DNA of 64,000 bases from positions 14,146,501 to 14,210,500 of the forward strand of contig NC_134281.1 in NCBI RefSeq assembly GCF_949628215.1, in the 5' to 3' direction. A program made the position numbers and the translations under genes. The stretch is from Phalacrocorax aristotelis (Eukaryota > Chordata > Aves > Suliformes > Phalacrocoracidae). Below, piece by piece: positions 32,041-44,720 of the stretch; the stretch's first letter is position 1; every line of letters starts with the position of its first letter. The notes below the pieces were generated by a model. It ran no database searches. It was given only the letters and a program-made list of their open reading frames with translations, and had not been told where the DNA came from.

Positions 32041-35040
32041 ATGAGGTGCTCAAAGCCTTTCACCTGCAAGTTTCAGCTATTGCATGCTTGCAAAAAACCA
32101 AATGTGTTGAACACATCTGAATTGCTCCTGTGAGCCCCAGCCTCCAGCGTGGCATGGAGAGAGAAGGCAAAGTCACTTTTTGGTTTGGCTGCTTTTTTTT
32201 TTTCTTTTTTTATGAAGGAGTTGGCAACGTAATTCAGCTGGGTCTTGGTGACACCTAGAAATACAATAAAACAAAACCTGGGCAGCCTTCAGACAGTTCG
32301 AATGGTGACAAAAGTATTATCACCCATGACATGAGGAACTATGGCTCACTCTTTTTCCAAGGTCACTCCTGAAAACCTGGAAAATCAGGGGAGAGAATTT
32401 GTGCATGTGGCTATCCACACTTGTGGCTTTGTTCATGGGTACCTGCTGCATTGTGACATTTATTCCAGCCCCTTTTAAAGTGGAAAAATAGAGGCTCTGG
32501 AGATATATGCAAAAGGGGAGAAGCTCGTGGGTGGCAGAAGGATTGAAGAAATATTTTTTCCTTCTTTTTCCCATCCCTCCATCCCCTGTGGGTCCCACAG
32601 GGATGTTCTGATAGCTCCAGCCATGCTGTTGGAGCAGCCTGAGGTGGGCCAGGCATGGAATTAGGATGGATGGTATATCCCAGACTTTCCCTGGAGATGG
32701 TCTGCACCTGCTGCAGAGAGGTGCAGCAGAAGCAGGGGATAGGAGCCAGCATGGCTAAAACCAAATCCCATCCCTGGCCCACTGTCTGCTGCTGCCTCAG
32801 CTTCCCCCAGCATGGGTGACATGGGTGGCACAGGACACAAACCTGCACGGTGCTGCCAGAGGTTGGCATGTACCCAAAGGTGCTTTTAATAAGCTGTTTG
32901 CAGGTAGGTGTTGAACAGCAGTGGCCAAAGCCGTGCCCACCTCCCAAAAACAGTCAGCAGCTCCTGCTCTTGGCAGCACACCTGGGAGGCGAATGCCAGA
33001 GCAGCTTCCCCACCTGGGGACCCACTCACCTCAGGCATCTGAGCACCCACAAAAGCCCATACCTTCATCCTTCCCCTCTCTTTGGTCTCTGCTTCCTTCT
33101 GCTCCTTTCAATGGAGGGCAGACACCTGCATTTATAGGGCTAGTGTAAAGTCATCTCTTTTTAAGCCTTGGACCCTGGGAATTGGAGGTCTGTTTGTTTT
33201 TTTTTTTTTTTTTAAAAAAAGATGGCTGTATTTCTAGTCTCAGAGTCTGTACTAAAAAGAAGCATGAAAGTGTGCCCTGAGCTGGAGGTTTGATGGAGGA
33301 GTTTAAAGCATCGCCAAATGTAGGTGGATTTCTTGTTTAAGTCTTGTGGTTTCTTTTCTTCCCTCCTTCATCCTTGCCATCCTGGGCAGCAGCTGACAAG
33401 ATGTTTGCGTGTCTGGGACCTGTAGCCTTGAGAAAGCCTCTAGAAATCTGGGAGTAACTGTGTTGTCCAGCTAAAAAGGGGTGTTCCCCCACCTACAGTG
33501 CTAACACCCTCTTCTTCGGGTGGTGGTCTTCTCCTCTCAAAGCTCTGGCTTGCTTGTGAAATCTTCTGCTGGAGTAGGTAGAGGCTGACCTGCCCCAGTG
33601 CTGGCAGCATGGATGTTACGGGGGGACTGAGGAGCTCACTGCAAGGGTCCCTGTCCTCTAGCAAGTGGGGATGTCTGTGTGTCAGTGCCTGTTGAGGCTG
33701 CTGGGAACGCTGTGGAGCTGTGTTGGGTGCAGTGCTGAGTGCTGTTCAAACCCAGCATGAAGCAAAAGGGGAAAAAAAACCCAAGTCCCTTTGGACTGCA
33801 AATATTTAGATTTCCAGTGGCTCTTTACTGGTTTGGGAAGACTGGAGACATGAGGGGCTGCTGTCATGTGGCTTTTTGCAGGACCAGGGTGGCCACTCAT
33901 GCCTGTAAGGAGGGGGTCCTTCCAACCCCAGGGGCTTGGGGGGCCGGTGGCGCCACTGAGGGGATGCTCTCTGCTCCCCCTCCCCGGTGAGCCCAGCACT
34001 GTGTGGTTTGGGATTCAGGGCAGTGGTGAAATGCACCAGTTTGGCCCCTTGCTGTTTTTCTGTCTCTGGGTGACATCTGGTGTGTTGCTGCAAGTTCCCA
34101 GAAAGAGGCCCTGATGGAGGATGTCAGGGTAGGAAGAAAGGAGCTGACCTTGCTATTAAAAGGCAACAGAAATGGAAATGTTTCAGGCTGTTTCCAGCAG
34201 ACATCTCTAGGAAAAAGATCTCCTTGCTGTGCTCCATCAGGCCCTTGTGGGCAGCTTTTCTCTGCTAATTGTTCACTTGATACTGCACTGGAGATGCTTA
34301 ATTTATCCTTGTCCCCATTGCTGTGTCTAAAAAGATCTTGCAGAGTTTGAGAAGGATTTAAGTCCCCTTGATCCGTCTTGACTTTGTACGTTCCCGGTCT
34401 TATAGTGATACCAACAGCCCCAATGCCCTCAGATCAAAGATGCTCATTTCGAGTGAGAAGCATCTGGGGCCAGATCCTGCTCCAAGCCTGGAGCAATCCT
34501 ATTGAATCCAGCCCAGCATTCTCAGCAGCACCTCTTTAAAGAGGGAGCTTCTTGCAAATCTCTGATCCCTGCTCTGAGCAGGGTCCCGTGGTGGAAGGAA
34601 ATTTTACCATTGCACGACTGCCCCTTGTGATGGGGGAGAAGTAGAGTAATTATTGAGATTAGTGAGCTTTGCTTACAGCTTGAGATGAATGAGTGTTTTA
34701 AACCCTCTTGGCTTTTTGGCTGAGATCAAAAGTGGCATCAGTTCAACATCAGTATCCTTTATCTGGGGAGTGGGAAGACTAACCTTTCTTGACGCAGGGC
34801 GTGAACTTGATTTAAAAGGGCTCTCCTTCAATTTTTTTTCCCCTGTGCTGTACAATCCTGTGATACTGTGGGGAGCAGGGGCTGCTTTGACTGCCTGGAA
34901 GGGAAGGGGAGGAGGAAGTCTGAGGACAGCATGGGAGGCTGTGCTGGATATTTGGAAAACAATGAGAGCAGTTCATGTGAAATGTGACTGGGGGTGGACC
35001 TGTGTGCTTGAGGCCAGTGTGGTCATGATGACAGCAGGCA
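32041..35040. other. Non-coding upstream stretch, no gene seen
   Basis: Mixed-composition unique sequence with short T-runs (about 32192, 33197) and no ORF resembling a known family. Nothing specific is recognised. Confidence 0.6.
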
Positions 35041-35049
35041 GCCATCGGG

Positions 35050-35205
35050 ATTGAGATATACGGATAGTCCCTGCTGGCTGCAGAGCGATTGGCTCCACCA
35101 GTTTAGTCTCCTCCGAGCTGTTGTCCACTGAGCTGTGGCTGACAGTGTATCTCGGAAACCCGAACAACATATCTGCTGCAAAGGCATAAATCATCCCAGA
35201 TGCCA
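35050..35205. promoter_or_regulatory. Candidate GATA/E-box cluster
   Basis: GATA cores AGATAT (35054-35059), GGATAG (35062-35067), GTATCT (35147-35152) and ATATCT (35169-35174) lie within 150 bp of E-box CAGATG (35197-35202). About 8 kb upstream of the candidate distal exon. Motif-based only. Confidence 0.25.
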
Positions 35206-38200
35206 TCTACCTGCACCCCAGCACTCCTCCTGTGTCGCACGCTACTGATCCCGCTTTGTTGTGGGAAGCGCAGCGCTGGGAGTGAGCTGACAGCCGGCGT
35301 TCTGCCCAGCGTGGGTGGTGGAGGGGGCTTGATAGCCATCAGAGCTAATGATTTAAATGATTGGCACTAGGAGCACAGGCAGCTGCTATTGACTTCAGCC
35401 AAGGTGCTCCTGCTGTTTGGGCCCATGTTTTCCAGCCACTGCCTGCGGGGATGCCACCAGTGCTGCCAAAAGCTGCTGGGATGGGATGTGTCAATGAAGC
35501 ACTTCCCAGAAGCTGTGGGCGCAGAGCAGGGACAGCCAAAGGCTTTCTGAGCTCTGCCTTCAAATGAGTTTTGGTGATGAAAGTGGTTGTTTCCCTGGGA
35601 CAGGAGTGCCCTGCTTGGCTTGTTGAATATCATCTCCTCTCACCTGCTCTGGCTCTGGAGTGCCAACTGTGGGTGGGCTGTGCCTGGGCTAGTCGTCCAC
35701 AATGCTGTAGTGGAGGCCAAAGCTGGGCAGCGAGGCTGGTGTGCCCCAGAAGGGGAGGACTGGCATTTTTGTGCCCAGTGCAGGACCTCAGGGATGGGCT
35801 CTTCTGCAGGGTTTCTGCATCTGAATGCATTTAGTCCGTATTGGGCTGAAGGCACTGGCTTCACCTTCCCTATTGCTTTCTCTTGTCACATTGCTCTTGG
35901 TCTGTGCTAAGGAACAGCCCTTAATGGTGACAAGCCCCTGAGCAAAAAGAGCACGGAATAACTTTGTCTTGCACCCAGCAGAGAGGAAGATGGTATCTAG
36001 TAGAGCCCAGGAGCCTCTCATCCCCTCAGGGGCCAGGCCTGGTGCTTGTTTGAAAAAATCAGCCTGGCCTCACTCTGTCTATCCTTGCAAAGTGAACCCC
36101 ATGTGCTTTGGAAGGAGGTTTTGTTTGTTTGGCCAGAGAAAGTGAAACATAATCTGAGAGCAGGCCTGAAGCCCAGCTCACCCCCATGCTCTGGCAAGTG
36201 GCACACAAGTGGCAGAGCCACATCCTGCACCCCTGGCCCTCAAAGACCCCACACATCTGAGCAGTCCCTCAAAGTACGCTGCTCTGGCCCAGCACAGGCA
36301 GCTGTCAGGTGTGCAGGTAGACATGATGCCTGTACCTGGAGGGTCACCAGGAAGGTCCTCTCCCTTTCAGACACTAAGACAGTGGATGCTAAGAGGCAGA
36401 GCGGGTTGTGTTTGACTGCTGTGGGCTCTCAAGACCTGCTGGAGCACCTGGCTGAGCTGCTGTTGGGGACAGGATACTGCAGTGGGGGATATTGGAGCTG
36501 GTCCACCAGCCAGTTCCTGTGTTGAGTGGATGTGTAATGCACACCAGCACAGTATATACTGTGTCTGTAGCTACGGTATTTATTTAGGTGTTGAAGGTGA
36601 AATGAATCTCTGCCGTTTCCCTCTAGGCTGAATCTTTACCTGCTCTCCCAGCTGAAAGCCAATGTTGCTTCTCTGGAGCATGGGAGCCCCCTCCTGCCAC
36701 AGTGGGTGAACATTTTCTGGACTTCAGGAGAAAAGCGCTTTCCCACTCCACTCCCTAATGAAACACTCATGTCGCCTTACCCATCTTCCCACTTGCTTTT
36801 GCCTTCATTTCCAAAGGCTGGTTAGGCCACTGCTGTTCTGCCCCTTCCCCTTGTTTTTCGCGGCTGTTTTGGAGCCCAGTGGGTGGCTTGGGACAGAAAC
36901 CTGCCCAGCCCACAGAAGCCATAGGATTCCTCCCATGGGGCTGATAAAAGCAGGGCTGATTTTTTTTTCCAGAACCCAAAATAGCCATCTCCAGTAAAAC
37001 AGGCGCATCACCACCGAGTCAGCTTGGCACAGTAGCTGCAAATCCTGCCAGATGGTGATGCTCTGGAGGAGACAGTTGGGCTGCTGCTCTTCCCCAGGTG
37101 TGCACAGGTGAACCGGGAACAACTGCACTGGGATCAGTGGGGCTGCTGGGAACATTCCTCAAGGAAGTGATTTCCTTAACCCACTGATCTTGACCCTTGC
37201 CTGCTGGGCTGTTCTCAGGGCTCCTAAACAAAGCCCATCCTTCATTTGGTAACGTGGCTGCATTTTTTTTTTTTTTAAAGAATGGAGGGATTTCTTTGTG
37301 AATCACTTTTTTAATTTTTTCCACTAAATTAAGAGGGAAGAGAAGGGGAGGGAGGGAAACCCCCTAGCCCTTCTCTTGGTGGCTTGTCATGCCTGCCTTT
37401 AATTGGCAGAGCTTGTTATTAATGTTTTCCAGCCGCCTCTCATCCAGGGCTCAAACCTCCCTTTTAAAGCCCTGTCATGTTAAAAATTGACGTGTGTTGA
37501 CTTTGGCCTGGGAGAAGCTGGGCCCTGGCTGTAGGTAGGAACTGCATGTGTTTAGTCTGGCTTACATTTTATTTTCCCCTTTCATCAAATTAGTTCAGCT
37601 GTATTTTTTTTCTGAAGGAAAGAAAAGAAAAGAAAAACTGTTTGACAATCTGAGGCACTGGGTTAGAATTGCAGCATTGCGTTAAAACAACAAAAAAATA
37701 GCTTACAAATGTGGGCTGCGGCAAGCCGGGTGCGGCAGGCACACGGATTTCTCCTGTAGCACCACAGTACTGGCTGTTTGTTTGTTTGATTTATACCAGT
37801 TAGGATAGTTGTACTCAGCCTTGCCAAAATTAGTGCTGTCCCGACTGCATCAGGTTTTTTTTTTTTGCCCTGCTCCTCCTAGTTCAGCCTGTGCAGCAGC
37901 TAAGGTACCTAAGTGCCCTACTTAGAAGCTCAGCTAGAGATGTGCTGCAAGCCCAGTAAGATGACCACCTGGCTGAACTGGGGCTGGAAAGCCAAGGAAA
38001 TGCTGCTTCTTGCCCACTAAGTGCCTGGGTTTAGAAGTTATGTGGCATGTTTCCTTGGGATTGCAGTTAAGTTCCAAACTGCATCCATCATGGATGCTTC
38101 TGCTCGTGAATGTGGAATTCCCGCACACTGGGGAGAGCATGTCCTGCTCCTGCTGCCCCAGAGTTTTACTGACACCTTAGTGCCTCTCTGTGGCAGGTAT

Positions 38201-39235
38201 CTGCCCCGCTGTTGGTGTGTTTCCCAGATGCTTCAGGGTTAAATGCACCTGAAATATCAGTGGGGTTCATTTAACCTATAGAAGGTCTCCCTGGCCCCAA
38301 GTCACTGAGGACCAGGGAAGCAACAGCTGCTGTTTTGGTGCCAAATGGAAAGAAATAGCTGAAACCTCAGGAAGTTACTAATGTGCTCATGTCACCATCC
38401 TGCCTGTGTTGAATCCAACCCTGTTCTGTCAGGAGCGGATGAGATACACAGGCCTGGGGCTGTAAACAGCAAAGGGGAAAACCCCAGGTGGGGCTGCCAA
38501 GACACTCTGTGGGGTTGAGGGGGTCTCCACTCCCACCCCCTCAAGACCACAGCAATGGCATGTCCCCATGCCCCCATCAGGATTTCTCCTGTGGTGCCAC
38601 TGGACATGGGAGCGTTGGGGCTCAGAATCTGCTGCTTGGTCAATGCCATGTCCATGCAGAGCCAGTGTTGTTCCTGCAAGGAGTGACTGCCCATCGCAGC
38701 CAAACAGTGCAAATGAAGTGGAAGCAGGCAGAGAAGGATCCTCATTTGCCCTGGGGCATGTTGGGGACAACCTGTCTTTGCCTCCTGAAAGGTCTCCCAG
38801 ATGGGTGCTGGCTTAGCATCTCCCCTTGCAGCAATTGCCCTGCATCCTTTTTTCTGCATCTTGCAATGGTGGTTTTGGGCTCTGGGGGATGATCACAATG
38901 CAGCCCTGTGTCCTCAGTGCCCACTAAGTGCCATGCCAGACCCCACTATCCTGGAAGCCCTGGGACCCTCAACCTGGATTAGCCCCCCATTTTTTGGCCA
39001 TATGAGGGGACAAGAACAGGTCCTATCCATGATGCTGGCTTCCCCACAGGTGTTATTGCAAACTGGGGAACCTGGAGGGTTCCTAGCTCCCTGATGGACC
39101 CGTAATGAAATAGTTGCACCCAGGGAATCGTGGGGAGACTTGGCACCAAGACCTCTTCTCCCTGCAGCCACGCTCCCTCTCTGGAGGGCCTGACTGGGCA
39201 GTGTGCCCATACACATAAGGACCTGACCCCTCACA
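35206..39235. other. Non-coding upstream stretch, no gene seen
   Basis: No recognisable exon. AT-rich unique blocks at 37370-37500 and 37540-37700 could be conserved elements, but motifs are not diagnostic. A short T-run lies at 37264-37276. Confidence 0.55.
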
Positions 39236-39239
39236 GGGG

Positions 39240-39510
39240 CTGAAATATTTTCTAACAGCTACTTCTGTAACATTAGTGAAATCAAAGCAAAATGTGTCAA
39301 AATACCCATTAAGACACAGTTAACTTTCCTTGTTTCAAGACAAAGTGTCTTTGCCTGGAGGCAGATTTCGGTTTTGCTGCACGGCCGTGGGAGACTATTG
39401 GATTACAGGCAGCACAGAGCCAGATTTTGCTCTCTTCAGGGTAAAGGCTTTTTCTAATCAGGATCAGTTTAATTCTGTCATCTGAATTATTAGCTTGGCT
39501 TCATTTCTGG
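39240..39510. promoter_or_regulatory. AT-rich candidate conserved non-coding element
   Basis: Unique AT-rich sequence set in a GC-moderate, stop-rich background, with CCATTAAGA, TCTAATCAGGATC and GAATTATTAGC (homeodomain-like) words. No repeats or ORFs. Conservation is a guess from composition. Confidence 0.25.
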
Positions 39511-42500
39511 CCTGTGCAGGAAGGAGATGAGGGAAAGGAGCCGGTTGCTGGAAGAGGGGAGGTGAGTGGGGAGAGGGTCCGAGCCTTGAAGGTCAGAGTG
39601 TCTCCCTGCCTGGGACCTGCTCTTTGCACTGCAAAAACCCTGTGTTTGTATTTTAGATGGTGACTGATGGTGGAAGGTGTGAAGGTCTCCAAGGGCTTGA
39701 CGGCTATGGATTAGGCCTCACTGCATGGCTCTGCCATAGAAGAACATCAACCTGATCTACTGGTGGGGAAACTGAGGCATGGGGCAGAGACCAGGGATGT
39801 GGAGCTGTGGTGCTGGCAATGCTGAGCTGCCTTTGCCTGCAGAGAAGTAAGATGAATTCCTCATTAAATAGAGGAGACAGCAAAATCCATTCTTTCTTCC
39901 CGGAAAAAACAGCATCTTTGCATCCTGGTGCATGTGTCAGGGGAGGCTATTTGGGCCTTACCACATCCTTGCTTTGAAAAGGATACTTTTTTCCCTTCCC
40001 TTTTCTTCCCCCCCCCCCCCAAGAGTGAGGGTGCATACGGAAATTTGAAGGCAGTATTTTCCATATTATTCCTCCAACACCATTGCTCCCCATGTTGTGG
40101 GTCCTATCTGAGGTCCCCATTCTCAAGTGGATTCATATGCTTGTACTCTGGACATGCACAGTCCTGCTGTCTTCAGCCCAAGCCCCACAGGGAACATTTT
40201 GGCTGTTTAACCTGCTCAGAGGGCATTGGGCAGCAGCAGCAGCAACAAATAACAACTAACTTGGTGGGTGTTGCTGATGGCATCATAAGGAGAGTGCAAT
40301 GGGGAACGTTAGCATGGCAGTTCTGACAAGGGCTGGCCTTGGGTGAAGAGGCTGGGCAGCACATCCCAGGCAACCAGTGACCAAGGTTTGGGTTATCTGC
40401 ACCTCTGAATGGCATGAAATCAGGCTGGACTGAGGCATCAAAGGAAAGTTGGTGCTTGCTTTTGCAGGGAGCAGCCAGCTCTGTTGCCTGTGTGTTCCCA
40501 GGTGGTTCCTCAAAATGAGGGGAAAGTTGCTAGGATAAGGATGGTCCCATTTTTGTTTCACCTGTGCAATTAAGGGGAGAGGGGAGCCTCGTTTCAGCCC
40601 ATGAGCTGCATACCTGCTTGTCCAAAGGTGGCACCAAGACACCTAAAAAGAGAGGATGCAGGCACAGGCAGTGTGATCAGGATTAGCCAGACCACCAAAG
40701 CACCACTGGAGTGGCTGAGGCTTACAGGAGCATGTAAGGACTCCAGTGCTTCTGATTTAAGCCATTGAACAAATCCACAAGCGAAGGCTCCTAGCATGGG
40801 GTGATTCTGGTTCTGAGGTACATGGGCAAGTGCCAGGAGCACTACAAGGATGGTCTTTGCAAAATAGAGGGAGGAGCTGGAGGAGGCAAATGAGTGAGTC
40901 CACTGCTTGATGTGAGCACCTGGGAGTCCAGATCCCATCTGAAAAAGGGAAAAAGGAATTGCTTCCAGCTGTCTCTAAGGAGCAGAGGGTCTGTGAGGAA
41001 AGGGGTTGGTCAGGTCGTTGCTGGGTTAGCTGATGGGAGGGCGCGCAGTCCTGCAGCCTGCAATGAGCACCCTTGGGAGACCCCAAGCTTTCTCCTCAGC
41101 TGCTAACATCTGCCCTGCAGCTGGAGTGCTGACTGCTGCCCAAGAGCACTTCCAGAGCAAGCAACTAAAAAAATCAGCATAGTGTGTCCTCTCCCTCATT
41201 CCATAGGGGAATGTGGCTCCTCAGGTGCATTTACCTTGGGGTAAGAGGTAATTCAATGAGACCTTCCCCATCCCATGGCAGTGAGACATGCCTGCTTAAT
41301 GAGCTCTCTGCTCTTCAATTACTCTCAGGCCATGGTTGTTCAGAGGTCTGTGCCCAGGTTGGCAGAGCTGGAGAAGATGGATGAGTTGCAAAACACCCGG
41401 GGAGTCCTTAGCAGGTCTACTATCAAGTAATTTCTTACTGGGTTTTAATAAGGTTTCCTTAACAACCATAAAGAACAAGAGAGACCTAGCTGGTACATGA
41501 AGGGTCTTCAACCCATTAGATTTGGGGACAAATCTGCTGCTTGCAACCTGGCTTGGCCAGTCCTGGGGTGGGGGCAGGGAGATCCAGCACAGGGTAGGGG
41601 GGTGATGTGAAAAGCACTGGGTCTGGCTGATTGGTGATGGGAAACCCATGACTGGACCCATATTGGTCAGCAAGTAGGGGTCACACATGTGGCAGAGCTC
41701 AGCTCCAATGGGATAGGAGCTGATGTGATGTTTTTGGCTTTGTTCCTTGCTGGCATAATCAATCTTCTGCAAGAGATGCTCTCTGTTTAGGATTTCTGAC
41801 GTTATCTCATTCCCACTGTCAACTGCAGGCTGAAAAAGCGTCCCAGCACTTTAATTTTTAGCCACTTATGCCCTGAGCATCTTTGAAGCCTTGGCCTCAT
41901 GCTTCCATCTGCACCCATGCCTCCTCACTGATGAGTGGCTGTTGCACAGGGAAGCCAGCCTGTGTCTTTGGTGTCTTGCCCCTGCAAGGTGCTCCTCTCC
42001 CTGTGGCCTGCTTTGGTCTCTGGAGTCCTTTAAGTCCTCTGTGTCAGAGATTCTCTTTCCTCCTCAGTCAGGAGCTGATGGTTGCATGTCTGAGTCCAGG
42101 AACACAACAATCCTGGAGTCCTCTTTCCCTGGCCTCCTTAATCTGATGGAGTCACCATGCTGGCTTTTATGGTAGGCCCAACATTTTTCCAAGGTTACCT
42201 TATTTTGTGGGGTGAGCTCATTTGTATTTGGGATTGTGCTGTATATTTTAAGATATATTTTAAGATCGAGGGTTGTGAGATGCAATGCCAATGTGCGGGT
42301 TGATGTTGAGAGTCAATGTTTCTTTGGGCCACTGCTCACTGCTGTGAGGATGCATGAGGTACCAGCTGGGCTGGTGCCTCTTTGAACTTCACCAATATCT
42401 TCCAGTCCAGTCTGTGTATACTGTAGTCCCTTTCCCTCTTCTAGAAAGAGGCCAAGAAGATGGGAGATGGTGTGAGCTCAGGCCATGGGAGCTTTCACCG

Positions 42501-44395
42501 TCCAGCATAAGCCACTGAACCTTGGTGACAGGGATGGTGTTTCCCAGGGCTATCAGCTTGGACAACCTGCAGCCACCCTTGGCAGCTGGCCAATGCCTCC
42601 ATTGCACTTCAACAGTGCTTATTCCCCAGGTAGGTTGGTGCCACCTCAAGCTCTGTCTTGCAGCTACTCCTCGGTGAGTGCAGGCCACGTCTGTAACCCC
42701 CATCTGGGCGTTTCATGGTGTGCTGCCACCCACTTATGGGAAAGGGACCTTCTCCCAGCTGCTGGGGGTGGGCAGAGCTGTGAGCAAGCTGGCTGGGCTG
42801 CTGTGCCTCAAAAGCTGGCTGGTACTGGCTCCCCTCACCCCAGGGTGCCTCACCAAAATAGCTGCTATGGAAAGAGATTTGTTGACTTTTTTCTTTTCCT
42901 TTTCTTTTTCTTTCTTTTTTTCTTCCTGTACTCAAACTTCCCCAGACCTCCTCAGAAGGCTCTGGCATATCATCCTACAGATGTGGCATAGAAGCCCTGG
43001 TTGCAAAATATATCCGGCATGGCAGTTGGTAGTGTTGTGCAATCTCCATCAACTTACGGAAACCACTGTGAGATACTATTAAAGAGAGACTCCGGCCCCA
43101 TCCATCACTCCAGCCGCAGTCACGTGTCCTGCTGTCAGGCAGAAGGGCACAGACAGGCAGTACAGGGGCTGTAGGCACCAGGAGAGCTTTCCCTTGCAGA
43201 GGGTGCTCTTGTGTGGGGGCGGATGGGGTATGACCATTCTTCCGTCACCCTTTGCTGTTCAGACCAGATCTGTTGCATTGCCACTTATGTCCTACCATTA
43301 AATATTCCTCTTCAGTGTCTGTCAGCACTGCTGGTTTCACCCCAGTGGTCAAAATCTTGGCGATTGTGAATGGCCATCCAAAGCTCAGTGGGGAAATGTG
43401 GCAGAGATGATGGTAATAGTAGCTCTGAGAGGCCAGACATGGGATGGGAACATGATAGACGTTGTTCAGATCTCAACACATTTCCTTTTTCTTAACCCAG
43501 CAGAGACCTTCCCACGGCTTTTGTGGCCCAGGTTGTTCTCTGTGTCAGTCAGCGCAGTGTATTCAGACTGTCCTAGCACGAGACAGCCTGTGCCACCACA
43601 ACTGACACCAGCAAGCATGTGTGAGAAGGAGCTGTAGCAGCTGGAGACCCCAGGTATCTCCCTTGCAGGAGAAGGATGTTGTGCAGGTCAGAAGATGCTG
43701 TAGGGACTCAAAGCCAGAGGACAGAAGGGGATTGGAGGTGTTTGCAGGAACAAGGGTATTCATGCTATTCCTATGCAGCTGGCTGGCTTTTTTCAACTAA
43801 AAGGGAACCCAACACCAAATGGGGAGCAGGACTCTACCTGCCCATGTGCAGAGAGGCTCGTGGAGACAACATATGGGCTGGTGTTCTCTGTTCTTTGGAG
43901 CTCTTGCTAGTTGCCCTCCCAAATAAGTGGGACCTTGGCTGCAAGAGGGCACTTAGGCAACAGCCTGGACCTCCTGGACTGGCAAGAACATGAAGGGTTG
44001 CGAGGATGGACTGGTAATCTTCAGCCGTAGGCAGACTTGGGTAAAGGACCACAGGACATGGGTCTCACCACCCTTACCCATCCCTGTCCTTGGGGCACCT
44101 TCCCCAGCAAACCCAATGGCTGAGGCAGACACTACAGTGCACTGGGAAGGGACACAGCACTTGTGCGAGCAGCTATCGCTCACCCATCACTGACGAACAC
44201 TGCTCGGCATGGCACCCTCTTTATCACCACAGCTTTATTGCACCTTATTGCACGGCACCTCCTACCCAGTTCACTCTCTTCTCCTGAGCCACCTCTTGCC
44301 CATCTCACTCTCTGCAGGCATATTAAAATCCCTGAGGTCTGCCTGAGAGAAATTGCCACTGCTCCATTACCCTGCTGTCAGCATCCGCTGCACTT
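39511..44395. other. Non-coding upstream stretch, no gene seen
   Basis: Unique sequence, with short simple tracts such as CCTTTTCTTTTTC near 42895-42925 and a small ATATTTTAAG duplication at 42242-42265. No coding exon is recognised. Confidence 0.55.
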
Positions 44396-44399
44396 GTGA

Positions 44400-44720
44400 G
44401 AATCAGGCTCTGCATCAGAAAATAATAAAGGCAATATTATGAACAGAGGGGAGAGGAGATTAAAAAACCTGTTTAAAGAGCCTTCTGCTCCCTGGGCTGT
44501 TTATTGCACATCATGACTTTGAGTTATTTTTGTTGTCACTGAAGTTGGACTTTTAATTTTTCTCTGATGGTCAAGTGACTGGTTTGTAATTTCCCTATGG
44601 TTCTGAGAATTAAAACAGGCTGTTTTTAAAAATACTTGTTGCTTCCCAAGATCAACTAGCGATACCTTCTCTGCTAGCTGAAGTGCTAATTAAATCCTTT
44701 ATTTGGCCAGTCCACATTCA
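44400..44720. promoter_or_regulatory. AT-rich candidate conserved non-coding element
   Basis: About 320 bp of unique AT-rich sequence with GTTTATTGCACATCATGAC, CTTTTAATTTTT, AAGTGCTAATTAAATCC and other homeodomain/forkhead-like words, flanked by GC-richer sequence. It looks like a developmental enhancer by composition; unproven. Confidence 0.3.
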
